Source of the DNA: Halobacillus litoralis
Lineage (GTDB): Bacteria > Bacillota > Bacilli > Bacillales > Halobacillaceae
DNA length: 64,000 bases
Reading direction: 5' to 3'
Assembly (NCBI RefSeq): GCF_004101865.1
Contig: NZ_CP026118.1
Location: 3,303,001-3,367,000 of the forward strand
In this document: positions 1 to 7,487 of the stretch, piece after piece
How positions within the stretch are numbered: the stretch's first letter is position 1
How the letters are laid out: the number at the start of each line of letters is the position of its first letter
Program-made: the position numbers and the translations under genes
Notes under the pieces: generated by a model
Told to the model about the DNA's origin: nothing
Database searches by the model: none
Seen by the model: only the letters and a program-made list of their open reading frames with translations

Positions 1-1
1 T

Positions 2-297
2 CAATTTATCGAACGAACGGGTTGTTCCATTCGGGAGGCATCGGCGATTTACCATATTCCTGACTCTTCTATGGCTCGAAGGTGGAAGGAAAAGTGGAAA
101 AAAGGTGGATACGATGCCCTTGGATGTATGAAAAGGGGTCGAAAGCCGTGGCGGAAAAGAAAAACAACACCGATGAGTCTATTGAGTCAGTTAAGAGAGA
201 GAACGAACAATTACGTGCGGAGAACGCTTATTTAAAAAAGTTGAATGCCTTAGTTCACGAGAAGGAAAAATCGGCACAAAAGAAAAAGCGCAAGTAA
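2..297 (+). pseudogene. IS3-family transposase OrfA, frameshifted and 5'-truncated by window edge
   Basis: Frame 2 from the window start encodes a helix-turn-helix-like stretch (FIERTGCSIREASAIYHIP) leading to a GRKP motif near 145. The downstream leucine-zipper part (EQLRAENAYLKKLNALV, near 210-256) is in frame 1. One reading-frame shift near 140-150 is needed to join them, so OrfA as written is broken. In IS3 elements OrfA binds the terminal repeats and joins OrfB by -1 ribosomal slippage at an A-rich site. The A-rich stretch at 276-293 is the likely slippage point here. A sequencing error could mimic the OrfA frameshift. Confidence 0.7.
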
Positions 298-329
298 TCC
301 AAGAACTAAGACACGCATTCCGCCTCCAA

Positions 330-995
330 GTGCTGATTAAGGTCGCCGGCCTAGCACACAGTACCTTTTATTATGCCAGTAAAAAGCTAAGCCAGCCCGA
401 CCCTGACCGCAAGTGGAAAAGAAGGGTTCTCTTCATCTATAATACTCATAATGGCCGTGTAGGATACCGTAGAATTACGGACATCCTCGTGAGAAAAAAT
501 TATAAGGTTAACCACAAGAAAGTCTACCGAATCATGGTAGCGCTGGGCATTGCATGTCAGGTTAACCAAAAGAAATACGTCTCTTATAAAGGGAAGGTTG
601 GGAAAACCGCCACCTTAGGCGAAAGACCGACTTTTTCTCTTGTAGAGGAGATGCTTGACCAAGCACTGGAAAAGAAGGAGGAACACGAAGATCTTCTCAT
701 CCATTCGGATCAAGGTTGGCATTACCAAATGGCTCAGTTCCGAAAGAAACTTCAAGATCACAACATCACTCAAAGTATGTCTAGGAAAGGGAACTGTCAT
801 GATAATTCGGTGATGGAGAATTTTTTCGGCATCTTTAAATCGGAATTCTTATACTATGAAGAATTTGATAGTATTCAACATTTCAAAGATCGTTTTGAGA
901 CATATATGCATTACTACAACCATCTTAGAGTCAAATCCAGGTTAAAGGGAAACAGTCCTGTCTTAGAAAGGCAAATGTATGAAAAAGCAGCATAA
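330..995 (+). pseudogene. IS3-family transposase OrfB with first catalytic Asp region deleted
   Basis: The open frame of 221 codons can be extended upstream to about 240 without a stop, as expected for an OrfB expressed by frameshifting. It keeps the N-terminal HTH_21 region (GYRRITDILVRKNYKVNHKKV), the second catalytic Asp in HSDQGWHYQ and the catalytic Glu in NSVMENFFGIFKSE. Intact IS150-type OrfB proteins are about 280 residues and carry the first Asp in a TTD-type motif after the GKVGKTA segment. Here GKVGKTA (codons near 605) runs straight into LGERPTFSLVEEM, so that block is absent. Without the first Asp the DDE site cannot work; I infer a dead transposase. Confidence 0.75.
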
Positions 996-1026
996 ACTAT
1001 GTGTCCAATTTTATGGGGTCAGCACA

Positions 1027-1578
1027 AATGCCCTGTGGGGTCTAGACCAGCACACTACTTCCGCAGGAGTCTCGCACATTCCACCCCAACCAACACCATA
1101 TAAAGGTGCATCAATAAGTAGCCAAGAAAACCTTTTATTATAAGGAAAGCCTAAAACTCCCTTGCCTTTAAAAAAGTTCTGTTCATCTTAATAGCATGAA
1201 GGGATTGGGGAAACGAAACACCTCCAGTTCCCCGACGTCCCTAGTCTAATGAATAAACTTGGAATAGTAGGCATTGTATCTGCCCTGTCGGAGTGTTTTG
1301 AACAATGGGAAGTTCTTTTAATAATTGATTCTCTTATTGATTTAAAAAGGTTTCTTTATACTTATTATAGTAATGGGGGATGGGAAACGGCGGGATTCCT
1401 GCGGGAAAGGATAGACTGGCGAGATCCCGGAGAGCTTTAGCTCGAGGAAGCTTGCCGTCTTCCCCGCGGAAAGCGAGTTGTTTCCCCATCCCCTATTCAT
1501 CTAAACAAAAGCGAAGAAACCGGTCTTCAATATAAGGCGAATAGAATACAATCGAACCATAGAAGGAGGGGAACATGG
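1027..1578. other. Intergenic region between IS remnant and yviE
   Basis: No convincing gene. The 63-codon open frame near 1249 has no ribosome-binding site and runs into a palindromic repeat. The stretch 1027-1250 looks like non-coding debris. The palindromic repeat at 1376-1493 is listed separately. A weak sigma-A-like -10 (TAGAATACAAT, about 1543-1553) precedes yviE and may drive yviE-fliW-csrA. Confidence 0.5.
1376..1493. repeat. Dispersed palindromic intergenic repeat, family A copy 1
   Basis: This 118-bp element has imperfect terminal inverted arms (GGGGATGGGAAAC against GTTTCCCCATCCCC) and an internal core containing GGCGAGATCCC and CGAGGAAGCTTGCC. The same architecture and core recur at 18554-18674. 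Elements like this, GC-rich and hairpin-forming, are scattered between genes in Bacillaceae. It encodes nothing recognisable. Confidence 0.7.
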
Positions 1579-2130
1579 ATGAACATTCCAAAGCTTCAAA
1601 TTCAGTCGACTCCAGGAAGGATCGGACTTACTACCAATAAACCTCAGCAAACCATTCGTCAGCCGAAAGCAGAGCAATCGATCCGACAGCCGGGCGCGGA
1701 TATGTCGATTGAGCAGAGGCCGGGAAAGCTGACGATCGATCAGACGAATGCCTGGCATAACCTCGACTTGAAAAATGTGCTCGTCCGCAGTAAGGAACTT
1801 GTCGGTATTGCTGAGCAGAAGTGGAGGGAAGGTCTTGCCCGTGTTTCTCGTGAAGGCGATGAAATGATGCGCATTGAAAATGGGGGCAATCCGATTGCCG
1901 CTCAAGCGAAGCGAAATGCAGGTTTTGATTTCACTTTCGAACCTGGCGGGCGTCCGGTGTATGAGCTCGTGGATCTTAATTATCAGCCTGGAGGTGCGGA
2001 TATCTCTATAAACCGCCGTGAACCAGAGATCGATGCGAGAGTTCGAAAACCAGAACATACATACAATCCCGGTAATGTTGATGTACGGATGGAACAAATG
2101 CCAGACTTGAAGATAGATTGGAAGGTGTAA
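1579..2130 (+). CDS. yviE: YviE-family flagellar-cluster protein (DUF6470)
   Basis: A 183-residue soluble protein with repeated short IxQxPG/IRQPGADMSI-type segments, typical of the DUF6470/YviE family always found between flgL and fliW in Bacillus. The molecular function is unknown; it is assumed to assist late flagellar assembly. The start at 1579 follows a strong AGGAGGGG site. The gene ends 2 bp before the fliW start codon and fliW's Shine-Dalgarno lies inside its last codons, so the two are co-transcribed and probably translationally coupled. In B. subtilis flgL precedes it; here an IS remnant and a repeat lie upstream. Confidence 0.8.
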   Translation: MNIPKLQIQSTPGRIGLTTNKPQQTIRQPKAEQSIRQPGADMSIEQRPGKLTIDQTNAWHNLDLKNVLVRSKELVGIAEQKWREGLARVSREGDEMMRIENGGNPIAAQAKRNAGFDFTFEPGGRPVYELVDLNYQPGGADISINRREPEIDARVRKPEHTYNPGNVDVRMEQMPDLKIDWKV

Positions 2131-2132
2131 AA

Positions 2133-2579
2133 ATGAAAGTAGAAACGAAATATTTCGGTACGGTTGAAGTGGATGCAGAGGAATTGATAAGTTTTCCTCA
2201 CGGCCTGCCTGGGTTTGAAAGCTTTCACTCGTTCGTGCTACTCCCAGTGGATGAATTAGGAACCTACTTCGCTTTGCAGGCGGTAGATGAAGCGGGACTC
2301 TCCTTGATTGTAACCAACCCCTATATTTTTTATAAAGACTATGCTTTCGACATCGACGAACAAGAGCTTTCACTGGAGAAACCGAATGATGTCGCTGTAT
2401 ATAATGTTGTGACATTAAAGGATCCCTTTGAAAAGTCTACGTTAAATCTTCAGGCCCCGATTGTCATGAATGTTCGCGAGCGCATCGCAAAACAAGTCAT
2501 CTTAAATGACGCTAACTACCAAACGAAGCATCCTCTGACCCAGTCTAATAAAGGCGGTGAGTCGCATGCTCGTCCTTAA
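2133..2579 (+). CDS. fliW: Flagellar assembly factor FliW
   Basis: A 148-residue protein with the FliW signature [12 protein letters not shown] near residues 20-31. FliW binds free cytoplasmic flagellin and, when flagellin is low, instead binds and inhibits CsrA: a partner switch that ties flagellin translation to secretion. I place the start at ATG 2133, six bases after GGAAGGTG; an upstream in-frame TTG (2118) is less likely. The 3' end overlaps csrA by 14 bp, so fliW and csrA are translationally linked, matching their antagonistic roles. Confidence 0.95.
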   Translation: MKVETKYFGTVEVDAEELISFPHGLPGFESFHSFVLLPVDELGTYFALQAVDEAGLSLIVTNPYIFYKDYAFDIDEQELSLEKPNDVAVYNVVTLKDPFEKSTLNLQAPIVMNVRERIAKQVILNDANYQTKHPLTQSNKGGESHARP

Positions 2580-2793
2580 CCGTAAGGAAGGAGAATCTGT
2601 CAGAGTAGGTGACGACATCACTATAAAAGTTGTCGGAATCGAAGGTGGCCAGGTGAAACTAGGGATCGAAGCCCCGAAGCATATTGGGATTCACCGGCAG
2701 GAGATTTATGTTGCGATTGAAAAAGAGAATGCAGAAGCGGCGAATGTGTCAGAAAATCTTTTAAATCTATTAAAAAATACCAAAAAAGATTAA
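2566..2793 (+). CDS. csrA: Translational repressor CsrA
   Basis: A 75-residue RNA-binding protein beginning [18 protein letters not shown], the classic CsrA N-terminus. It dimerises and binds GGA motifs in hairpin loops, here most likely in the hag leader directly downstream. ATG 2566 is chosen over GTG 2557 because it matches the family start and has an AGGCGGTGA site upstream. It sits between its antagonist fliW and its target hag. Its terminator overlaps the hag promoter. Confidence 0.97.
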   Translation: MLVLNRKEGESVRVGDDITIKVVGIEGGQVKLGIEAPKHIGIHRQEIYVAIEKENAEAANVSENLLNLLKNTKKD

Positions 2794-2817
2794 AGTCTTA
2801 GCAAAGTCGGTCGATAT
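2791..2817 (+). promoter_or_regulatory. Sigma-D promoter of hag
   Basis: TAAA at 2791-2794, a 15-base spacer, then GTCGATAT at 2810-2817, against the sigma-D consensus TAAA-N15-GCCGATAT (one mismatch). Sigma-D drives flagellin in Bacillus. The TAAA contains the csrA stop codon, so the promoter starts at the very end of csrA. Confidence 0.85.
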
Positions 2818-2858
2818 AAGTAATGTAAAACATTACATAAGTCGGCCGACTTTGTTTT
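2803..2858 (+). terminator. csrA terminator overlapping the hag promoter
   Basis: AAAGTCGGTCGA (2803-2814) pairs with TCGGCCGACTTT (2842-2853) with one G-U pair, and the inner GTAATGT/ACATTAC pairs as well. TTTGTTTTGT follows. The left arm contains the spacer end and most of the -10 of the hag promoter, so read-through RNA from csrA can fold a terminator while hag RNA starting inside the stem cannot. Confidence 0.7.
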
Positions 2859-2864
2859 GTAACT

Positions 2865-2907
2865 AGAGGATGCCACAAGGATGTGGGGTCACTTATTTCA
2901 AGGAGGA
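2865..2907 (+). promoter_or_regulatory. CsrA binding sites in the hag leader
   Basis: CCACA (2873-2877), AGGA loop (2878-2881) and TGTGG (2882-2886) form a perfect five-pair stem presenting AGGA in a tetraloop, the preferred CsrA target. A second GGA-rich segment, AAGGAGGA (2900-2907), is the hag Shine-Dalgarno. B. subtilis hag has the same two-site layout, one upstream hairpin and one over the Shine-Dalgarno, through which CsrA blocks ribosome loading. Confidence 0.8.
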
Positions 2908-2916
2908 ATTTTTAAA

Positions 2917-4122
2917 ATGAGAATTAATCACAATATTGCGGCGCTTAATACGCACCGTCAACTAGGTCAAGCAAACCAGGCCAACCAAAATTCAATGGAG
3001 AAGCTTTCTTCAGGTCTTCGTATCAACAATGCTTCTGATGATGCAGCAGGTCTTGCGATTTCCGAGAAAATGCGTGGTCAGATTCGTGGACTTGAGCAAG
3101 CCCAAACAAACGCTCAAGATGGTATTTCCATGATTCAAACAGCTGAAGGTGCTTTGAATGAAACCCATGATATCCTTCAACGTATGCGTGAACTTGCTAC
3201 TCAAGCTTCCAACGATACTAATACAGAAACTGACCGTGGTGAAATTCAAAAGGAAGTTAACCAGTTGACTTCTGAAATCAATCGTATCGGAAATACTACT
3301 GAGTTTAATACTCAAAATTTACTAAACGGTGGGGGAGAAATTACTTCTGTAGATGTAACAGAGGATACAGTGAGTGTAGCAGGCGGTGCATCAGGAGAGT
3401 ATTCATTTGACTTAGGAAATAGCATTAATTCTGGTGATGTAGTTACAATAGGTGATATCACATTGACTGAGGGCACAGACTTTGATTTAGGCGCAGATGC
3501 TAATGAAACTGCTTCCAACATTGCGACAGAATTGGGAACTGAAGGAACATACACTGCGACAACGACTGGTTCTACAATTGAAATTACCGAGAATACAGCC
3601 TCTGGTGAAGACGCTCCATCAGTTTCAGTTGCTACTCCTGGCGCTGGTGAAGGATTTGAAGCAAGTTTCCAAGTTGGAGCTAATGAAGGACAAAGCATGT
3701 CTATTGAAGTAGATGATATGAGAGCAAATGCACTTGGTTTGACAGGTGAGGCAGGTACTGGAAATTTCACAGAAACTAATAGTGTTACTGATGGAACAGA
3801 CAATACAAATGTTGAAGCTGCTCTTGATGTTTCTACTCATGAGAAAGCTTCAGAAGCTATTACGAAGATCAATGATGCAATTGAACAAGTATCAGCTCAA
3901 CGTTCCGACCTTGGTGCATACCAAAACCGTTTAGATCACACAATCAACAACCTTGGAACATCTTCTGAAAACCTAACTGCTGCGGAATCTCGTATCCGCG
4001 ACGTTGATATGGCGAAGGAAATGATGAACCAAACGAAACAAAGTATTCTTTCTCAAGCTTCTCAAGCTATGCTTGCAAAAGCGAATCAACAACCACAAGG
4101 AGTTCTTCAACTTCTGCGTTAA
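2917..4122 (+). CDS. hag: Flagellin
   Basis: A 401-residue flagellar filament protein. The conserved N-terminal D0/D1 region (MRINHNIAALNTHRQLG, ELATQASNDTNTETDRGEIQ) and C-terminal region (RSDLGAYQNRLDHTINNL, AMLAKANQQPQGVLQLLR) flank a variable surface domain of roughly residues 140-305. That domain is rich in Glu, Asp, Gly, Thr and Ser and almost free of Lys/Arg, fitting a saline habitat. B. subtilis Hag is about 304 residues and lacks such a large insert. The true start is ATG 2917 behind AGGAGG; an upstream in-frame ATG at 2881 lies in the CsrA hairpin. Transcription by sigma-D and translation control by CsrA are visible in the leader. Confidence 0.97.
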   Translation: MRINHNIAALNTHRQLGQANQANQNSMEKLSSGLRINNASDDAAGLAISEKMRGQIRGLEQAQTNAQDGISMIQTAEGALNETHDILQRMRELATQASNDTNTETDRGEIQKEVNQLTSEINRIGNTTEFNTQNLLNGGGEITSVDVTEDTVSVAGGASGEYSFDLGNSINSGDVVTIGDITLTEGTDFDLGADANETASNIATELGTEGTYTATTTGSTIEITENTASGEDAPSVSVATPGAGEGFEASFQVGANEGQSMSIEVDDMRANALGLTGEAGTGNFTETNSVTDGTDNTNVEAALDVSTHEKASEAITKINDAIEQVSAQRSDLGAYQNRLDHTINNLGTSSENLTAAESRIRDVDMAKEMMNQTKQSILSQASQAMLAKANQQPQGVLQLLR

Positions 4123-4134
4123 TAATGTTACAAA

Positions 4135-4159
4135 GGCCCTCGACTTCGAGGGTCTTTTT
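4135..4159 (+). terminator. hag terminator
   Basis: GGCCCTCGA pairs with TCGAGGGTC, followed by TTTTT. It lies 12 bp after the flagellin stop and separates hag from the flaG-fliD transcript. Confidence 0.75.
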
Positions 4160-4300
4160 CTACGTCCAGGCATATTTTTGCTAATTCACTATTAGTTAAA
4201 CCAGTACATGCTTGCAATGACTGTAAATAGTTTACGTTAGTTGATGTAATATGACTCTTAGAATTTTTTCCGCAAATAGTGCCCCTTTGCATTAATCCAT

Positions 4301-4327
4301 TTAATAATTATTACTTCTAACCGATAT
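4301..4327 (+). promoter_or_regulatory. Probable sigma-D promoter of flaG-fliD-fliS-fliT
   Basis: TTAA at 4301-4304, 15-base spacer, ACCGATAT at 4320-4327. The -10 matches sigma-D consensus GCCGATAT in seven of eight positions; the -35 in three of four. It lies 37 bp before the likely flaG start. Confidence 0.6.
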
Positions 4328-4363
4328 AAAAAGAAACTACATATCGTTAGGGAGTTGTTGAAG

Positions 4364-4732
4364 GTGGATGTAAGAAATCTTATTACCCAAACACAACTTC
4401 TGCAGAGAAATAGCTTACAACTTGGCGGCCGTTCAACTGTTCAGAAGCATGAACCATTGGAAAATGAAAGAGTAAAAGAAGACTATAAAGAATATTCAAC
4501 AGGCGATGAAAAAGAAAAATTGAAACAGGCATCAGAGGATATGAATGAATTTTTCAAAGCTGTACATACCTCGTTGCGATTCGAGTTTCATGATAAATTA
4601 GAAGAATACTATGTAACCATCGTAGACAGTGACACACAGGAAATAGTGAAGGAAATCCCTCCGAAGAAGATGCTGGATATGTATGCATCGATTGCGGAGC
4701 GTCTTGGGTTTATTGTTGATGAAAAAATATAG
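4364..4732 (+). CDS. flaG: FlaG-family flagellar protein
   Basis: About 122 residues; the C-terminal half (LRFEFHDKLEEYYVTIVDS, EIVKEIPPKKMLDMYASI) is the FlaG domain. FlaG proteins are encoded between flagellin and the filament cap and influence filament length in some bacteria; the mechanism is not settled. The start is uncertain: TTG 4355 and TTG 4358 are very close to AGGGAG (4349-4354), while GTG 4364 has a normal nine-base spacing and is preferred. It ends 12 bp before fliD. Confidence 0.85.
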   Translation: MDVRNLITQTQLLQRNSLQLGGRSTVQKHEPLENERVKEDYKEYSTGDEKEKLKQASEDMNEFFKAVHTSLRFEFHDKLEEYYVTIVDSDTQEIVKEIPPKKMLDMYASIAERLGFIVDEKI

Positions 4733-4744
4733 GTAGGTGATCAA

Positions 4745-6286
4745 ATGAGTGATATGCGTATTGGTGGACTCGCTTCTGGGATGAATACGGATCAGATTAT
4801 CAAGGACTTGATGAATGCTGAGAGACAGCCGCTTAACAAAATGGAGCAGGACCGTGAATGGCTGACCTACAAACGCGATGCTTATCGTGATGTGAATAAA
4901 CAGCTTTCTGAGCTGGATACGATGGCTTTCGATATGAAACTAGAGCGTTCTTATAACTCTAAAGATGTAAGTTCTTCAGGTTCCGCTGTAGCTGCGACGG
5001 CGTTGTCCAGTGCAGATGAAGGCAGCTATAAGATGGGAGTTTTAGAACTTGCAGAGGCTGCTTATAATTACAGTGAAAGTGGCATTAGTAACGGTGAGTT
5101 CGATCCAGATGACTCGTTGGAAAATCAAAAGGGTAACCTGGTCAATGGAATTACACTTGATGATACTTTTTCCATTACGACATATGGTGAAGGTGGAGAA
5201 GAAACAACTGCCTCTTTCGATGTAACTGGTGATAAGTCTCTTAATGATATTCTTGGAGAGATCAATGACTCTGAGTTAGGTGTCCGTGCCTTTTATGATA
5301 AAGGGGCAGATAAAGTGATGCTCGAGCGTACGGAGACTGGCGATTTCAATACAGATGAAAGTAAATTCCTCGGAGCAGAAATCGGCTTTGATGGATCTTC
5401 AGCTTCATTCTTAGCGGATACACTCGGTATCAGAAATGGTAAAAATGATGGTACTGGATGGGAGTTGAATGAGAAGGGCGGTACGGATGCCCGGTTCACT
5501 TATAACAATTCATTCGAGATGAGCTCCCATACGAATGATTATTCCCTGAATGGTGTCAACTACACATTCAATGAAGTCGGCACCTCAACGGTCAGTGTCT
5601 CTAACAATGTTGATGATTCTTTTGAAAAAGTAATGGATTTTGTTGAAAAATACAATAAAGTCATTGAGAATTTGAATGGGAAAACAGAGGAGAAACGCTA
5701 CCGTGATTTCCAGCCTTTGACTGCAGAACAGAAAAAGGATATGGAAGAGGAAGAAATTGAGCTTTGGGAAGAAAAGTCTAAAAGCGGAATGCTTAAAGGC
5801 GATTCAGTTGTCAGCGGTGCACTGAGCAGCATGCGACAGAATTGGTATTCTCCTGTGGAGACGGACGGGGAATATAGTATGGCCTCGCAAATCGGTATTA
5901 CGACAACGTCCAATTACCGTGAGGGCGGGAAGCTGGAAGTTGATGAGGATCAACTGCGTCAAGCATTGAGAGATAATCCTGATTCTGTTGCCAAACTTTT
6001 TTCAGGGACCGACGCCAATCCTGGCATCGCACGCCGCCTGGAGTCATCAATAGAGAACGCGACCAATTCCATCGAGCGGAAGGCCGGGAAGCCGACCAGT
6101 TTAGATAACAACTTCATGTTAGGAAAGCAAATTGAAAATATTAATGACGAAATGGATTCATTTCAGGATCGGTTGACATCCATTGAAAATCGCTATTGGC
6201 GTGAATTCGGTGCCATGGAACAAGCAATACAAAAAATGAATTCGCAGTCCGCCTACATTATGCAGAATTTCGGCGGTGGAATGTAA
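4745..6286 (+). CDS. fliD: Flagellar filament cap protein FliD
   Basis: 513 residues. The N-terminus (RIGGLASGMNTDQIIKDLM) and the C-terminal coiled-coil (residues about 455-500, ending QSAYIMQNFGGGM) are diagnostic of FliD. The pentameric cap at the filament tip folds incoming flagellin. The middle domain is long and acidic. Start at ATG 4745 after AGGTAGGTGAT. It lies in the flaG-fliD-fliS-fliT run, with 22 bp to fliS. Confidence 0.95.
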   Translation: MSDMRIGGLASGMNTDQIIKDLMNAERQPLNKMEQDREWLTYKRDAYRDVNKQLSELDTMAFDMKLERSYNSKDVSSSGSAVAATALSSADEGSYKMGVLELAEAAYNYSESGISNGEFDPDDSLENQKGNLVNGITLDDTFSITTYGEGGEETTASFDVTGDKSLNDILGEINDSELGVRAFYDKGADKVMLERTETGDFNTDESKFLGAEIGFDGSSASFLADTLGIRNGKNDGTGWELNEKGGTDARFTYNNSFEMSSHTNDYSLNGVNYTFNEVGTSTVSVSNNVDDSFEKVMDFVEKYNKVIENLNGKTEEKRYRDFQPLTAEQKKDMEEEEIELWEEKSKSGMLKGDSVVSGALSSMRQNWYSPVETDGEYSMASQIGITTTSNYREGGKLEVDEDQLRQALRDNPDSVAKLFSGTDANPGIARRLESSIENATNSIERKAGKPTSLDNNFMLGKQIENINDEMDSFQDRLTSIENRYWREFGAMEQAIQKMNSQSAYIMQNFGGGM

Positions 6287-6308
6287 CAATAAAAGGAGTG
6301 CTGGCTAG

Positions 6309-6698
6309 ATGTCTATTCAAGCCTATCAAAATAACTCAGTGGAAACAGCTTCCCCAGGGGAACTGACGATGATGCTCTATAATGGGTGTATCAAGTTCAT
6401 TAAAATTGCTAGAAAAGCAATCGAAAATAAAGAAATCGAGAAGAAAAACACCAATATCCAAAAGGCACAGAAAATCATCCAGGAGCTCATGGTTACGATG
6501 GATCAGCAATATACTGTGACACAGGAAATCATGCCGTTGTATGATTATATGAATCGTCGTTTGTTGGAAGCGAATACGAAAAATGATGTAGAGATCCTTG
6601 ATGAAGTCCAGGGTCTTGTCGAAGAATTTCGCGATACGTGGAAGCAGGTTATTTTACAGTCGAGAAAAATGCAGTACGGCCAGGGTGGCAATGCCTGA
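6309..6698 (+). CDS. fliS: Flagellin chaperone FliS
   Basis: 129 residues, all-helical, with the FliS hallmark region AYQNNSVETASPGELTMMLY at the N-terminus. FliS binds the C-terminal tail of flagellin in the cytoplasm, prevents premature polymerisation and delivers it to the export gate; in Bacillus it also bridges flagellin to FliW. Its stop codon overlaps the ATG of the next gene by one base. Confidence 0.95.
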   Translation: MSIQAYQNNSVETASPGELTMMLYNGCIKFIKIARKAIENKEIEKKNTNIQKAQKIIQELMVTMDQQYTVTQEIMPLYDYMNRRLLEANTKNDVEILDEVQGLVEEFRDTWKQVILQSRKMQYGQGGNA

Positions 6699-7048
6699 TG
6701 AGTGTTTGGACTGAGTTTTCCTCGATAACCAAGAAACTGGATGAGGTCGTCCACCAACAAGTGACCGAGAAGAATCGAACAGCTCTCATAGAGGAAGTGG
6801 AGGTTCTTTTGGATAAACGTGCCTCAATGCTTGAAAACCTGCCAGAGCCCTCCCAGGAAGAGAAGCCACTGGTAAAAGAAGTCTTACAGAGGGACTTGAA
6901 AATCAATCAGAAGTTAGAGTTTCTTTTTGATGGATTGAAGGGTGACATGCGCAACATGAAAAAACAAAAATCCAGTAAGCAGCGCTATATCAATCCGTAC
7001 CAAAGTGTGTCAGGCTATGATGGCATGTATTTAGACCATAAAAAGTAG
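6698..7048 (+). CDS. fliT: FliT-like flagellar chaperone
   Basis: 116 residues predicted from ATG 6698, which shares its A with the fliS stop. The sequence is short, helical and highly charged (VEVLLDKRASMLENLPEPS), as in Bacillus FliT, the presumed FliD chaperone. Assignment rests on position after fliS and on size and helical character, because FliT sequences diverge quickly. A TTG start at 6638 inside fliS is less likely. Confidence 0.7.
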   Translation: MSVWTEFSSITKKLDEVVHQQVTEKNRTALIEEVEVLLDKRASMLENLPEPSQEEKPLVKEVLQRDLKINQKLEFLFDGLKGDMRNMKKQKSSKQRYINPYQSVSGYDGMYLDHKK

Positions 7049-7061
7049 AATAGGTGATTTT

Positions 7062-7445
7062 TTGTCAGAACTAACGTCAGAGCAGCATCATATGCTAGAG
7101 CAATATGATCAGCTTTTGAACACGATCAGTGAAGGACTGGAATACTTAGAAAACAACATTACAGAAGAAGCTCCACCACAGACTCAGCAGGTTTTCGAAG
7201 ATATGCTCCTTGGCCTCGAGCAGGTGAGCCGCAGTCATGACCAAATGGGGATCCTGTTTGAAGAGAGAGAAGAAGTTCAGCCTTTGATTGTGGATTTCCA
7301 TGAGATTGTTCAACTCTTGCAGGGATGGTTTGAGCTTGGTACGAATGAGGAAAAACGCCGTCTGTTAGTCGAGAAAGTCGTTCCAGCATATGAAACGTGG
7401 CGAACCCAAATGCAGGCGTTCGTAAAACCTTATATTGCTCATTGA
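7062..7445 (+). CDS. Unidentified acidic helical protein at end of flagellar block
   Basis: 127 residues starting at TTG 7062 behind AATAGGTGAT. The protein is acidic and almost entirely helical (GLEYLENNITEEAPPQTQQV, MGILFEEREEVQPL) with no membrane segment or known motif. It follows fliT by 13 bp and ends at the operon terminator, so it is probably co-expressed with fliD-fliS-fliT. It could be a second export chaperone or flagellar cytoplasmic factor; I cannot name a family. Confidence 0.65.
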   Translation: MSELTSEQHHMLEQYDQLLNTISEGLEYLENNITEEAPPQTQQVFEDMLLGLEQVSRSHDQMGILFEEREEVQPLIVDFHEIVQLLQGWFELGTNEEKRRLLVEKVVPAYETWRTQMQAFVKPYIAH

Positions 7446-7452
7446 TCAGGTC

Positions 7453-7482
7453 AGGCGTCTACTTTTGGTAGGCGCTTTTTTT
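7453..7482 (+). terminator. Terminator of the flagellar operon
   Basis: GCGTCTAC and GTAGGCGC arms around a TTTTG loop, followed by TTTTTTT, seven bases after the stop codon of the preceding gene. Confidence 0.8.
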
Positions 7483-7487
7483 CGTTC

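Larger units (their letters stand above)
1..1026 (+). mobile_element. Decayed IS3/IS150-family insertion sequence (left end outside window)
   Basis: An OrfA/OrfB pair in the IS3 arrangement (OrfB in the -1 frame relative to OrfA) occupies 2-995. The sequence just after OrfB, ending near 1026 in GGGTCAGCACA, resembles an IS3-family right terminal repeat finishing in CA; the left end is cut off. Both reading frames are damaged: OrfA changes frame internally and OrfB lacks a block of the catalytic domain. The element therefore looks like an immobile remnant. It lies directly upstream of the yviE-fliW-csrA genes, where flgL would be expected in Bacillus, so it may have entered or rearranged the flagellar cluster; the window edge prevents checking. 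Confidence 0.8.

Noticed and set aside
1249..1440. 63-codon open frame before yviE
   Set aside because: No ribosome-binding site, low-complexity start, and it runs into the family A palindrome; better explained as chance.
1501..2415. 304-codon minus-strand open frame opposite yviE-fliW
   Set aside because: It overlaps two well-supported genes, has no family resemblance, and its composition is that of an antisense shadow.
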